Shown: positions 52,090-61,731, counted from the first letter of the stretch. The stretch: 64,000 nt of DNA from HLUCCA09 sp965277275 (GCA_965277275.1 CBDICG010000002.1:2294001-2358000), one strand, 5' to 3'. Program-made: numbers and translations. The notes: generated by a model not told the origin, from the sequence alone.

Positions 52090-53529
52090 ATGGCCGGAAC
52101 CAGAAAAGACATCGCCACGCTCGGCGGGGATTGGCCGGATGAGCTTTTATGGTACGCGCGCGCCGTCGCAGAGCTGCGCACGCGGCCTCTGACAGACCGC
52201 ACAAGCTGGGCCTATCTTGCCGCGCTGCATGGGTTGAACGGGGAGGGCTGGATCGATCAGGGGATCCTTCCCCAGAACACCCCGGCCCCGCCTCCCAACG
52301 AAATGCAGCTGATGTTCAACCAGTGCCAGCATGCCGGGTGGTTCTTCCTGCCGTGGCATCGCGGCTATCTTGCGGCGTTCGAGGCGATCCTCGGCGGCTG
52401 GATCGCCCAGCAGGGCGGGCCGCAGGATTGGGCCTTGCCCTACTGGAACTATCTCTCCGATGCCCCGGGCGCGCGGGATCTTCCTCCCGCATTCCGCGAT
52501 GCGACCCTGCCCGACGGAACGCCGAACGCGCTGGCCCGGGCCGTCCGTGGGCCAGCCACCACGCTTGGCCCGCTGCCCTGGACGGATTCCCGGGATATCA
52601 CCTTGGCATCCCAGACCGCCGAGGCCTTTTACACATCGGATCCGGGGGGGCTCGGGTATGGCGGTCCGATCAGCGGCTTTGCCTCGCAGGGGAACGCCTT
52701 TGGCGCGGTGGAGAATGATCCCCACAACCTTGTCCACGTGATGATCGGCGGCGGGACAGCGCAGGGTCAGCAGGCAGGCTGGATGCTCGATCCCGACTTT
52801 GCCGCCCTCGATCCGGTGTTCTGGGTGCATCACTGCAATATCGACAGGCTCTGGGCGGCCTGGATGACCGACCCGACACATGTGCAGGAAGTCTCTGCCG
52901 CCTGGGGCAATGGCCCGTTTCCCCGCCGCTTTGCTATGCCCTCCGCCGATGGCTCCGGGATCGAGACATTCGCGCCCGAAGAAACGTTGCCCAACGGGGC
53001 GCTGGCGCCCGATTATGACGATCTCACAGCGGGCACGGGCATCCTGCCCGCCCCCGAGATCGCTGCCGCCGCCCCGCCTGCCCGCCCTCCTGCGCCGCTG
53101 CTGATCGGTGCAAACGATGCGCCGCTCACCGTGGACGCCGAAGCCCGGACAACCCAGCTCGCCCTGCGGCGCGCGCCCGTCCCCGAGCTTGCGTCCGCCG
53201 TGCCCGCGCGCGTGTTCCTCAGTGTCGAAGGGGTACGCGGCCAAGCCCCGAGCGGCGTGCTGCGCGTCTCGGTCTCCGCGCCGGGCGGCGAGGAAGCGTT
53301 TCGCACCGCCATCGCCTTCTTCGGCCTCGGCAAGGCCTCCCGGACAGACGGCAGCCATGCGGGCAACGGTCTTGCCGCGACGGTCGATGTCTCGGCCGAG
53401 CTGGGCGCCCTCCTGGCCGAGGGCGGCGCGGCGCTCGATGCGCTCGACCTGGCCCTGGTGAGGCCAACCGATGGAGAGCCGCCGATCACGGTGGATCGTA
53501 TCAGCCTGCACACCCAGCCGGGCGCCTGA
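52090..53529 (+). CDS. Tyrosinase-like dicopper protein
   Basis: 479 residues from the ATG at 52090 (GGGAGA upstream). CuA ligands: His47 (AALHGLN), His81 (QCQHAGWFFL), His90 (PWHRGYLAAFE). CuB ligands: His212 and His216 (DPHNLVHVMIGG) and the HH pair at 247-248 (DPVFWVHHCNIDRLW). The C-terminal 170 residues form a separate beta-rich domain (VFLSVEGVRGQAPSGVLRVSV) like those of polyphenol oxidases. It probably oxidises phenols to quinones. No signal peptide is seen. It stands 94 bp after the four-domain protein and 1 bp before the DUF2182 gene. Confidence 0.92.
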   Translation: MAGTRKDIATLGGDWPDELLWYARAVAELRTRPLTDRTSWAYLAALHGLNGEGWIDQGILPQNTPAPPPNEMQLMFNQCQHAGWFFLPWHRGYLAAFEAILGGWIAQQGGPQDWALPYWNYLSDAPGARDLPPAFRDATLPDGTPNALARAVRGPATTLGPLPWTDSRDITLASQTAEAFYTSDPGGLGYGGPISGFASQGNAFGAVENDPHNLVHVMIGGGTAQGQQAGWMLDPDFAALDPVFWVHHCNIDRLWAAWMTDPTHVQEVSAAWGNGPFPRRFAMPSADGSGIETFAPEETLPNGALAPDYDDLTAGTGILPAPEIAAAAPPARPPAPLLIGANDAPLTVDAEARTTQLALRRAPVPELASAVPARVFLSVEGVRGQAPSGVLRVSVSAPGGEEAFRTAIAFFGLGKASRTDGSHAGNGLAATVDVSAELGALLAEGGAALDALDLALVRPTDGEPPITVDRISLHTQPGA

Positions 53530-53530
53530 G

Positions 53531-54304
53531 ATGCGCAGCGCGCGCGCCGCGTGGGCCCAGCTGCGGACCGGTCCGCTGCCCGTGCTGCTGATCCTCAGCC
53601 TCCTTGGCTTCATCGCGCTCGGGGTCATTCCCGGCGCCGCGGCCGCCGCCGTATGCGGGAGCCTGCGCCTCGCCGATCTGTGGTCCCTCGGTGGGCCGGC
53701 GCTCACGGGGGTGAGCCCTGCATCCGTAGCGCTCGACTGGGGGGTCATGGTCGTCGCGATGATGAGCGTCGTGATCACGCCGCAGGTGGCCCATGTCCTG
53801 CGCCTGAGCCCTCCGCGTGCCCGGGGTGCCGCGGCGGCCTCCGTCTATCTCGGCTTCCTGTCCGTCTGGCTTCTGGCGGGGGCGCTCCTGCTGCCGCTCG
53901 GGATGCTCCATGTCCAGACAGCGCCCGGTGGCCTTGCGCCGCTTCTGGCGGTCGGGTTCGCGCTTGTCTGGAGCGCCTCTCCTCCGGCACAGGCCGCGCG
54001 CAACCGGTGTCACCGGCTTGGCCGGGTCGGCGGGTTCGGGCCACGCGCGAGGTGGGACAACGCGCGGATCGGCATCCGCACCGGCCTCTGGTGCGTTGCC
54101 GCATGCTGGCCGGTCATGCTCATCCCGCTCACGATCGGCGGGGCAGCGCATGTGCCCGCGATGGCCATTGCCGCGCTCTATCTCCTGCTGGAGCGGATCG
54201 GGCCCCCGGCCCCTGTCCGCTGGAGCCTTCCCCCCGTGATCTCGCTCGTCCGGCAGGCCCTCCTGCCCGTTGCAAGAGTCCGCCGCACCAGCCGCGCCAT
54301 CTGA
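53531..54304 (+). CDS. DUF2182 predicted metal-binding membrane protein
   Basis: 257 residues from the ATG at 53531, one base after the tyrosinase stop. There are five or six hydrophobic helices. WGVMVVAMMSVVITPQ (the Met-Met motif), CHRLGRVGG and LWCVAACWPVMLIP (Cys/Met residues in a helix) fit DUF2182, a proposed metal-binding family. The very tight coupling to a dicopper enzyme suggests copper supply or membrane anchoring of electron flow; that is inference. Confidence 0.88.
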   Translation: MRSARAAWAQLRTGPLPVLLILSLLGFIALGVIPGAAAAAVCGSLRLADLWSLGGPALTGVSPASVALDWGVMVVAMMSVVITPQVAHVLRLSPPRARGAAAASVYLGFLSVWLLAGALLLPLGMLHVQTAPGGLAPLLAVGFALVWSASPPAQAARNRCHRLGRVGGFGPRARWDNARIGIRTGLWCVAACWPVMLIPLTIGGAAHVPAMAIAALYLLLERIGPPAPVRWSLPPVISLVRQALLPVARVRRTSRAI

Positions 54305-54504
54305 AAAGCCGCAATGCCGTGCTCCCACGGCGCGCGCATTGCCCAACCCCGGCCACCGCACAGCCCGCTTCATCTTCTGTTCCCACCGCCTCACCGCGCC
54401 TGGATCTGCGGGGGGCAGTCCGCGAATGTCTTCCTGCGTTAACCGAGGCTTACGAGGTCGCGCGTAAGGTCCATGCCACCGCCCCCGATCCGGAGCCGAC
54501 TGGC

Positions 54505-56430
54505 ATGCCGCTCTACCTGTTTTCCGGCTATGCGCCGAGCGATTTTCAGACCATCCAAGGCTCGACGCCGGGCAGCCAAGCGTCAAAAATGTTGCGCGTA
54601 CCCGACGACACGACGCACGCCTTCGAGGTCAACGATGACGACGGGATGCTATCGGGATCCGGCGGGTCGGTCAGGACCGCGGGCGATACAAACCAGAAAG
54701 CCAGTGTCTACCAGGGCAATGCCGCCGCCGCCTCAGGCACAGTGTATGTACAAAGTGTTATGTCCTTCGAAGATCAGGCTGGCACGCCCCACAAGGCCTA
54801 CCTTGTGGGGATCGAGGAGAGCGGCGAACGCTTTTATGTCTTCGAAGCGCCGCCACCGGCGGGTGGAACGGATCTCACGGTCATCTCGTCGTCCCCACCT
54901 CCGAGCGAGGGCGTCGCCTATTCCGCCCTTGCCGGCAACGACATCCGCGATTCGGACGCGCGGCCCGCCACGGATGCCTCGGGGAACGAGTACATTGCAT
55001 CCGGCTCCGGGGATGACGCGCTCACCACGCGCGGCGGAAACGACACCGTCGACGCAGGGGAAGGGAACGATACCGTCACCGCCGGAGACGGCGACGACAG
55101 CATCGAAGGCGGGGCAGGCAACGATTCGCTCGACGGCGGCGCCGGGAACGACACGCTCTCGGGGGGAGCAGGCAATGACACGCTCCATGGCGACGCCGGC
55201 AACGACCAGATCGACGGCGGCGCGGGCAGCGACATCATCTATGGCGGCGAGGGCAACGACACCCTCGCTGGCAACGAGGGCACCGATTGTCTGCGCGGGG
55301 ATGCCGGCAACGACGTCATCTTCGGCGGCGCCGGGGACGACGCCGCGACCGGAGGGGCAGGCAACGATACGCTCTACGGCAACGACGGGGCGGATGTTCT
55401 CTATGGCGGCGACGGCGACGACTTCCTGATCGGGGACGGTGGCAACGGCGAAACCGGGAACGATACGCTGATCGGTGAAGCCGGAGATGACACGCTGTTC
55501 GGTCAGGGCGGCGATGACGTCATGACCGGTGGAAGCGGCAACGACTTCTTCCTTGTCAGCGCGGGCAACGACACGATCACGGATTTCAACGGGGGCAATA
55601 CCGGATCGATCGATGACCGCGACCTGATGAACAACGACTTCGTCAACTTGTCGACTTACTACGACAACCTCAGCCAGGTGCGCGCCGACCACGCCGATGA
55701 CGGCGTCCTGAACCAGTCAAACACGTCTGACAGCCACGGAAACGCGGTCGATTACTCGGATAACACCCAGTTCGGGGCCTCTTCCCTGACAATGCAGGGC
55801 GCAACTTCGCAAAGCTTTACCTACGACACCACGGGGCTGGAGTGCTTTGCGTCGGACACCCTTATCGACACGCCGAAAGGTGCGGTGCGGGCAGGGGCGC
55901 TCCGTCCAGGGGATCTCGTGACGACGCTCGATCATGGGCCTCAGCCGCTCCTGTGGGTCGGGGTGCGCCGGCTGGAGGGGCATCACCTCAGGGGCAACGT
56001 CAGGCGCCGTCCTGTCCTTGTCCGGCAAGGGGTGCTGGGCGCCCGCCGCGATCTCTTCGTGTCGCGCCAGCACGGGCTGGTTGTCGGCGATAACCTCTCC
56101 CGCGCGATCCACCTCTGCCGGACGATGAAAGGGGTGCGTATCGCCCATGGCAAGCGGCACGTCACCTACGTGCATCTCCTGTTCGAGCGCCATCAGATCG
56201 TCATATCCGAGGGCGTGCCGAGCGAGAGCTTCTATCCCGGGCCGAGCGCGCTCCGGACAATGGCCCCCGAGGCGCGCCGCGCGGTGCTGCGGCTCTTGCC
56301 GGGTCTGGATCGCCCCGAGGCCACGACCGGTTTCGCGGTGGTGCGCGCGGTCTACGGCCCCACGGCGCGGCCCTTTGCGCCGCCCCGGCGGGCTGCCGCC
56401 GAGCGGCCCGCCCTCGACATCGCCTCCTAG
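54505..56430 (+). CDS. RTX-type protein with C-terminal Hint (hedgehog/intein) domain
   Basis: 641 residues from the ATG at 54505. Residues 1-150 form a leading region (PLYLFSGYAPSDFQTI). Then come about 15 GG-x-G-N-D-T-L nonapeptide calcium repeats (GGAGNDTLSGGAGNDTLHG) up to about residue 360. From about residue 445 the sequence LECFASDTLIDTPKGAVRAG starts a Hint domain with nucleophilic Cys. RQHGLVV is the conserved His region, and HLLFERHQIVISEGVPSESF is the family tail. Such Hint-RTX proteins are common in Rhodobacteraceae and exported by type I secretion. Confidence 0.93.
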   Translation: MPLYLFSGYAPSDFQTIQGSTPGSQASKMLRVPDDTTHAFEVNDDDGMLSGSGGSVRTAGDTNQKASVYQGNAAAASGTVYVQSVMSFEDQAGTPHKAYLVGIEESGERFYVFEAPPPAGGTDLTVISSSPPPSEGVAYSALAGNDIRDSDARPATDASGNEYIASGSGDDALTTRGGNDTVDAGEGNDTVTAGDGDDSIEGGAGNDSLDGGAGNDTLSGGAGNDTLHGDAGNDQIDGGAGSDIIYGGEGNDTLAGNEGTDCLRGDAGNDVIFGGAGDDAATGGAGNDTLYGNDGADVLYGGDGDDFLIGDGGNGETGNDTLIGEAGDDTLFGQGGDDVMTGGSGNDFFLVSAGNDTITDFNGGNTGSIDDRDLMNNDFVNLSTYYDNLSQVRADHADDGVLNQSNTSDSHGNAVDYSDNTQFGASSLTMQGATSQSFTYDTTGLECFASDTLIDTPKGAVRAGALRPGDLVTTLDHGPQPLLWVGVRRLEGHHLRGNVRRRPVLVRQGVLGARRDLFVSRQHGLVVGDNLSRAIHLCRTMKGVRIAHGKRHVTYVHLLFERHQIVISEGVPSESFYPGPSALRTMAPEARRAVLRLLPGLDRPEATTGFAVVRAVYGPTARPFAPPRRAAAERPALDIAS

Positions 56431-57093
56431 GGCTCCCCGCCACCTTTCCCCGCCGGATCCACCCATCTCCGCTCTTGGTCGGTCTCAGCCAGACCCGCGC
56501 AACTGGGCGCGATCGCGCATGGTGCTCATACGCCGGAGTGAAGGCACCGTGGCCCGGAAATCCCTGTAGGACCATGCCCGTGCCATCCTCCCATCATGGC
56601 GGAGCGTAGCGCTCCGCCGAATGCGCAAGAGTAGGCCCCGGCGGCGCGCTTGAGCGGCGCACGAGATCCATGGGCGCACGTGCTGGATGCGGGTGGTTCG
56701 CGTTGTGCGTCCGCGATGCGGTGCGGGGTCGTGGCACAGAGCGCGCGGCAGGGCCCTGCTCGGGCAAGGCCGCAAGCGGGGCAGACCCCTTATGCCCGCA
56801 GGCGGTCGCAGATCGAAACGCGGGGCAGCCTTGCCGGAATGCCGCGCCCACCCCGTCGCGACCATTGACGCAGCAAGTGCCGGTGATACCACCCCGAAGG
56901 CGTGCAAGGGCATGCTGTCCTTCGGGGACGCCCTGTTCGGGCGCGTGCGCGACCGGACCACGATCTGCCAGGGGAACGAAACGGTGCTCTTGAACGCGAT
57001 CCATCCCAGCCAGCGCAAGCATCCCCTGCGGGACGCTTGCACCCGTACGCGCCCGGTTTTCCGGCGCGCGCCCCTGACCGGGGAAGACCCGGC
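56431..57093. other. 663-bp region with a strong stem-loop, no gene seen
   Basis: The region between the RTX-Hint gene and phnM. It contains a 9-bp stem with 3-nt loop at 56598-56618. The open frames are low-complexity or continue the wrong way through phnM. Confidence 0.5.
56598..56618. other. Stem-loop, 9-bp perfect stem
   Basis: GGCGGAGCG and CGCTCCGCC flank a TAG loop. There is no T-run on either strand, so it is not a typical terminator. It could be an mRNA-stabilising hairpin. Confidence 0.6.
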
Positions 57094-58302
57094 GTGATTA
57101 CTTTCACCGGCGCGCGGGTCTTTCTTCGCAATGAGATCGTCGAGACGACGCTGACCATCGACGAGGGCCGCATCGCGGAGATCGGGGGCGCCGTCCGGGG
57201 CACCGAGGTCGCCGCCCCGGGGCGCCTGCTGGCTCCGGCGTTGATCGACGTGCATGGCGATGCGTTCGAACGCCAGCTCATGCCGCGCACCGGCGTGTTC
57301 TTCCCGGTCGAGCAAGCCGTGCTGGAAACGGACAGGCAGCTTGCGGCCAACGGGATCGCGACCGCCTACCATTCCATCACGCTGAGCTTCGAACCCGGTC
57401 TGCGGAGTGTCGCGACCGCGCGCCGGATCATGGAGTCGATCCGCAGCCTCGCCCCGCGCCTTACCGTCGAGAACAGGGTCCAGCTGCGGTGGGAGACGTT
57501 CGCCCACGAGGCGCTCGACACGCTCGATTGGGCGTTCGAGGCGCCGCTCAAGCCGTCGCTCGCCTTCAACGACCACCTGTCGATGGGCCTGCGCAGCTTC
57601 GACACACCGATCCAGGAGCGTCTGTGGGAGCACAACCCGGCCTACGCAGTGGTCGATCTGGAAGACCCGGAGCTGCCGCACCGGCGCTGGGCCAAAGTCG
57701 CGGCGCGCACCGGAATGGATCTGCCGGAGTTCATGGCGATGATCCGCGAGGTCTGGGCGCGCCGGCCCGACGTCGTGCCGACGATGAAGGCCCTCGCAGC
57801 GAAGGCACGCGCGCGCGGCATCCCGATGCTCAGCCACGACGATACGCAGGCTGAAACGCGGGCGTTCTATCGCGGGCTGGGCGCAACGACCACGGAGTTT
57901 CCGATGACGATGCCCCCGACGCAGGACGCGCGGGACAACGGCGACCTGATCGTCTTTGGCTCCCCCAACGTTGTGCGCGGCGGCAGTCACATCGGCTCAC
58001 TCGGGGCGGCGGATATGGTGGAGGCGGGGCTCTGCGATCTTCTGGCGTCCGATTATTACTACCCTGCGATGCTCGCCGCCATCGCCCGGCTCGACCGCGA
58101 GAAGCGCGCCGGGCGTCTTGCGCTCTGGTCGCTCGTCTCGTCTGGCCCGGCCCGGGCGATGGGGCTGACGGATCGCGGCGAGATTGCCCCCGGCAAACGC
58201 GCCGATCTCGTGCTGGTCGACTGGCCGCCGGGCGGAATACCGGCAATCCAGGGGACGTGGGTCGCGGGCCGGCCCGCCTATCGCGCTGTTCCAGCGGGGT
58301 AA
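57094..58302 (+). CDS. phnM: PhnM: alpha-D-ribose 1-methylphosphonate 5-triphosphate diphosphatase
   Basis: 402 residues from a GTG at 57094 with GGGGAAGA upstream. It is an amidohydrolase with metal motif LIDVHGDAFERQ and LSHDDTQAETRA, and the tail MGLTDRGEIAPGKRADLVLVDWPPG. This combination is specific to PhnM, which hydrolyses the triphosphate intermediate of the C-P lyase pathway to release pyrophosphate. No other phn gene is in view, so it is either at the end of a broken-up phn set or works alone in a related step. Confidence 0.93.
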   Translation: MITFTGARVFLRNEIVETTLTIDEGRIAEIGGAVRGTEVAAPGRLLAPALIDVHGDAFERQLMPRTGVFFPVEQAVLETDRQLAANGIATAYHSITLSFEPGLRSVATARRIMESIRSLAPRLTVENRVQLRWETFAHEALDTLDWAFEAPLKPSLAFNDHLSMGLRSFDTPIQERLWEHNPAYAVVDLEDPELPHRRWAKVAARTGMDLPEFMAMIREVWARRPDVVPTMKALAAKARARGIPMLSHDDTQAETRAFYRGLGATTTEFPMTMPPTQDARDNGDLIVFGSPNVVRGGSHIGSLGAADMVEAGLCDLLASDYYYPAMLAAIARLDREKRAGRLALWSLVSSGPARAMGLTDRGEIAPGKRADLVLVDWPPGGIPAIQGTWVAGRPAYRAVPAG

Positions 58303-58378
58303 AACCAACGGGCCCGCGCGACGTGCGGTCAGACGCCCCATACCGGAGCCGGGACCAGTCTCGTCACGCGCCGCTGCG

Positions 58379-59884
58379 CTATTGCGCGACTGCGGCGTTG
58401 AGAACTGGGGCGCAGGGCGCTTCCAGCTCGGCTCGGGAGACACTTTGCATTGCCGACGGGTCGCTCCAGAGAAGATGCCGCGGCTCGGCCTCCACGAACG
58501 GGAGCGTTTCGCCCGACAGTGCCGACAGGATCGCGCGATAGACGTTCACCGTCGAAAAACCGGGCGCTTCGTAGGCCGCTAGCGCCTCTGTCACGCCCGG
58601 CACGTCGCTGTAGACCGCCACGAAGGTGCGCAACCGCTCGCCCATGCAGGTCAACGCGGGGCTCTCCTGATCGAGATAGGCGCCGGGGCCATGATCGCCG
58701 TGGATCACCACGATCCTGGGGCCTTCGGGCAGCGCATCGAGCTGCCGGAGCAAGGCGCCTTCGATAAAGAGCGCCTTTTCGCGGTATCCGACCTTGTAGG
58801 CATCGCGGCGTTCCGCGCTTCCGGCGATCAGGTGGCTACCGTCGAAGTAGCTGTAGGACTCCGACTCGCGAGGGCTTCCGTCGGCCGCCAGTGTGAAGGG
58901 CGGGTGCGGCGCAATGAGGTGCTGGTAGTAGAAGAAGGGCTGCGGCAGCTCCGCCAGTGTCCCCGGTGCAAGAGCTTCAAGCAGCATGTCGTTGTGGATC
59001 GCGCCGAAGTAGTTCCCGGCCCCACGCAGAAGATACGTGTCAAGCGGGGAGAGCGCCAAGCCATCACCGGTCACGCGCTGAGCGCCGCCAAAGTCGACGA
59101 AGGCATAGCCGCTTTCGGCCCGCGCAAAAGTGTAGCCCGCCGCCTCGAGGGTCGCCGGAACGGGCCCGTGCCGGATCGTGTGGGCGAGATCCCCGCGCAA
59201 CCGGATCGGCGCGCGCCCGTCTGCGCCCATGTCGACGGGCGCGCCGGAAAGCACCGACGCCATCGAAGGCAACGTCTGGCTGTAGGGTGTCACAGCGTCT
59301 TCGATCACCACGAAGCCGCGTTCCTGCAGCGCACCGAAGAACGGTCCGGTGTCGTGCTGGTAGATGTCGGCGAGTGTCTCGGAGGCACCGTAGCCGTCGA
59401 GGACGATATGCACGATCGAGGGCGTTTCGCGCAGTGTGAGGTCCCCCAGGTCCGGAAACTCGGGAGCAACATCCACCACCGCGCGCTCCGCTGTCTGGAA
59501 CTGTACGGCAGGGCTCACGGCGCCGTAGAACAGCACCGCACCGGCCACCATCAGAACAAGCGATGCGTTCTCGTAGGCCCGCGATCGGTCGACAATGGCA
59601 GCCAGCAGCGCCACGCTCCCGATCACAAGGGGGATGAAGGGATGCACCTGCGTCAGCAGCACCCCCAGCGCCAGGATCGCGGCCGCGACGCTCGCCTTGG
59701 CGGGCGTGTAGCCCAGCCGCTGGAGCCCCAGCGCCGCGAGCGCCACCACAAGCACCGCCACAAACGCGGCGCGGTGTGCGTCCCACAGCGCGTAGGAGCC
59801 CCCGAAGAAGGCCCACGCCTTGTAGGGCGCCACGGCCACGAGGAGCATTGCGCCGTAGGGCAGGGCCCGCATCAGGCGTATCAT
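58379..59884 (-). CDS. Membrane protein with alkaline-phosphatase/sulfatase-fold domain
   Basis: 501 residues from an ATG at 59884 that overlaps the upstream stop (ATGA). The first 150 residues hold five or six hydrophobic helices (LPYGAMLLVAVAPYKAWAFFG, VAAAILALGVLLTQ). The remainder is periplasmic and shows a metal-binding start VHIVLDGYGAS, a likely nucleophile region SQTLPSMASVLSG and IVVIHGDHGPGAYL. This fits the LTA-synthase/phosphoethanolamine transferase superfamily, so it may modify a surface glycan or lipid. It is the last gene of a coupled trio. Confidence 0.87.
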   Translation of the reverse strand: MIRLMRALPYGAMLLVAVAPYKAWAFFGGSYALWDAHRAAFVAVLVVALAALGLQRLGYTPAKASVAAAILALGVLLTQVHPFIPLVIGSVALLAAIVDRSRAYENASLVLMVAGAVLFYGAVSPAVQFQTAERAVVDVAPEFPDLGDLTLRETPSIVHIVLDGYGASETLADIYQHDTGPFFGALQERGFVVIEDAVTPYSQTLPSMASVLSGAPVDMGADGRAPIRLRGDLAHTIRHGPVPATLEAAGYTFARAESGYAFVDFGGAQRVTGDGLALSPLDTYLLRGAGNYFGAIHNDMLLEALAPGTLAELPQPFFYYQHLIAPHPPFTLAADGSPRESESYSYFDGSHLIAGSAERRDAYKVGYREKALFIEGALLRQLDALPEGPRIVVIHGDHGPGAYLDQESPALTCMGERLRTFVAVYSDVPGVTEALAAYEAPGFSTVNVYRAILSALSGETLPFVEAEPRHLLWSDPSAMQSVSRAELEAPCAPVLNAAVAQ

Positions 59885-61287
59885 CGCGCGCGTCTCTCGA
59901 ACTCGTAGATCACCCGTCCGCTGGCGCTTACGGGCGTTGCGCTGACAATGGTCGCACACCGCGACAGCGCCGCCTTGAACGCCTCTTCGGTGTAGTCGTC
60001 GAAGATATCCTCGCGCAGGCGCAGCATGGCTTGCACCGTTGGGTCGGATTTCGGGACGTACTCGATCAGGCCGCGCGGTGCGCGGGCCACGATCCACGCC
60101 ACAAGCTGGTCGAGCGGCGTGTTCTTGGCGATGGCGAGGTGGTGGATGAAGGCCAGTGCCGACACGCCGTCCGCCTGTGCGCGGCTGTCAAAGCCGTCGC
60201 GCTCCGCCTGCGCCCAGCCCTGGCCGGGGCTCGGATTCGCGGCGTCGAGGAAGAGCGGCAGGAGCGGCAGATCCTTGTCAACCGCGCGCTGATACGCCTT
60301 GTCGAGCGCGTCGGTATCGAAATCGAAGCCCACGGCGCTCTGCGCCCCGCCCTCAAGCGCGGCCTCGGCGAAATATCCGCTGTTGCACCCCAGATCGATC
60401 ATCAGTCCGGGCCGATGCCGCGCCGCGAAGTCCGCCACGACAGCCCGCTTTTGTGCTGCTTCGTCGTCGGAATAGGTGTTTGCGTCGGCATAATCGGCCC
60501 AGACGGAGGGGTCGGTGTCCTTCGGGCGCATCCCGGCAATCCAGCTGCGGAGCTGGCGCAGGAGCCCTTCGTAGCCGCGCTTCGGCAGGCCCTTCCCGGC
60601 GCTCGGCCCGGAGGCGGCCTGCAATGCGTCGCGCTGCGTGCCCTTCTGGTAGCGCGCGGGCAGGAAGACATGCGCCGCCATGCGCAGCGACAGCCGCTTT
60701 CGCAGCGGCAAGAGCCGGGCGATCTGGTCGGTGCCGATGCCCTCCAGCGCACCGCGATACCAGGCGTTGTGGGTGATCCCCAGTTCGGAGCGCAGCAGGA
60801 GCGGGTTCAGGAATTGCTCGCAGAACTGGCCATGCGCGGCCCAGAACTCGCCCTCGGTGTAGGGGCGGAAGGACAGATGATCGATGAAGACCGGCCGATG
60901 CCCGTCGAACTGGACGTTGTAGGCGGTCGCGTCGCTGAGCGTCAGCCCGGCCTCCAGCGCGTCGAGCGCGATGTCGAGGTGCAGGAGTGCCGCCGCCCGA
61001 AGCTGCCGGAACGACCATTCGTAGGGGTACGAGATCAGCGGCAACCGGGGATGCTCGAGCACGTAATGCGCCGTGGGAAAGAGCGTCGCCAGCTCGGGAT
61101 CGGACAGCACCGAAAACGGCACCAGCCGTCCGTCGTCGACCAGCCGATCCAGAAAGCCGGTCTCGCGCACGGCGGCAAAAGCCGTGGCACCCGCCGCCGT
61201 CACGGTCCGCAGGATGCGGCCCTCATGCTCGTAGACCCGCCCCGCGGGATCGCGGAACGAGCCGGCAACCGCCCAGTCGAGGCTCAT
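59881..61287 (-). CDS. SAM-dependent methyltransferase with long N-terminal domain
   Basis: 468 residues from the ATG at 61287, which overlaps the stop of the small upstream gene (ATGA). The methyltransferase core is in the second half: LMIDLGCNSGYFAEAALEGG, VGFDFDTDALDKAYQR, ALAFIHHLAIAKNT. The first 250 residues (DPAGRVYEHEGRILRTV, GFLDRLVDDGRLVPF, LTLSDATAYNVQFDG) resemble the front of large 'nodulation protein NoeA-like' methyltransferases. It probably methylates a polysaccharide component handled by its neighbour. Confidence 0.87.
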   Translation of the reverse strand: MSLDWAVAGSFRDPAGRVYEHEGRILRTVTAAGATAFAAVRETGFLDRLVDDGRLVPFSVLSDPELATLFPTAHYVLEHPRLPLISYPYEWSFRQLRAAALLHLDIALDALEAGLTLSDATAYNVQFDGHRPVFIDHLSFRPYTEGEFWAAHGQFCEQFLNPLLLRSELGITHNAWYRGALEGIGTDQIARLLPLRKRLSLRMAAHVFLPARYQKGTQRDALQAASGPSAGKGLPKRGYEGLLRQLRSWIAGMRPKDTDPSVWADYADANTYSDDEAAQKRAVVADFAARHRPGLMIDLGCNSGYFAEAALEGGAQSAVGFDFDTDALDKAYQRAVDKDLPLLPLFLDAANPSPGQGWAQAERDGFDSRAQADGVSALAFIHHLAIAKNTPLDQLVAWIVARAPRGLIEYVPKSDPTVQAMLRLREDIFDDYTEEAFKAALSRCATIVSATPVSASGRVIYEFERRAR

Positions 61288-61514
61288 TGCTCGGGTCCGG
61301 CCGGCGTCTCTGCGGGTTCGCGGCCCAGAAGCCGGTTGAAGAACGCGCGTACCTTGGCGATGTAGACGCCCGCGAGCGTCGCCGCCGCTGCGATCCCACC
61401 AATGAGGGATTGCACGATCAGCGTCCCCGTGGCCGGGTCGATATAGGCGTGCGCCGGCATGGTGCTGGCCAGGCTGGCAATCAGGGCAAGGTTTGCGAGT
61501 GCGATCTTTTGCAT
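61284..61514 (-). CDS. Small exported protein, first gene of the trio
   Basis: 76 residues, ATG at 61514. A signal peptide (LALIASLASTMPAHA) leads to YIDPATGTLIVQSLIGGIAAAATLAGVYI, one membrane helix with the Y-I-D-P-x-T-G signature seen in small proteins beside surface-glycan genes. A charged tail follows. It is coupled to the methyltransferase by ATGA, so stoichiometric co-expression is likely. The exact role is unknown. Confidence 0.85.
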   Translation of the reverse strand: MQKIALANLALIASLASTMPAHAYIDPATGTLIVQSLIGGIAAAATLAGVYIAKVRAFFNRLLGREPAETPAGPEQ

Positions 61515-61731
61515 GATGTTTCCCCTTCACATCCGGTCCCGACCGCTTTCACGCCTGAAGATGGCGAGATTGAGCCACAAAGAGGGATTTGTCAGGCGAC
61601 AGGGGACAATGCCGTTCAATTCCGAGCGCTGAGCGCGAAAGCAGTGCCAATGCCACCACCGAGGCGATGGCATTCTGCTCTCCGTTCCGTGGCCCTGTTG
61701 GCTCCGGGGGTCCCGATAGCGCTGCCGGGGC

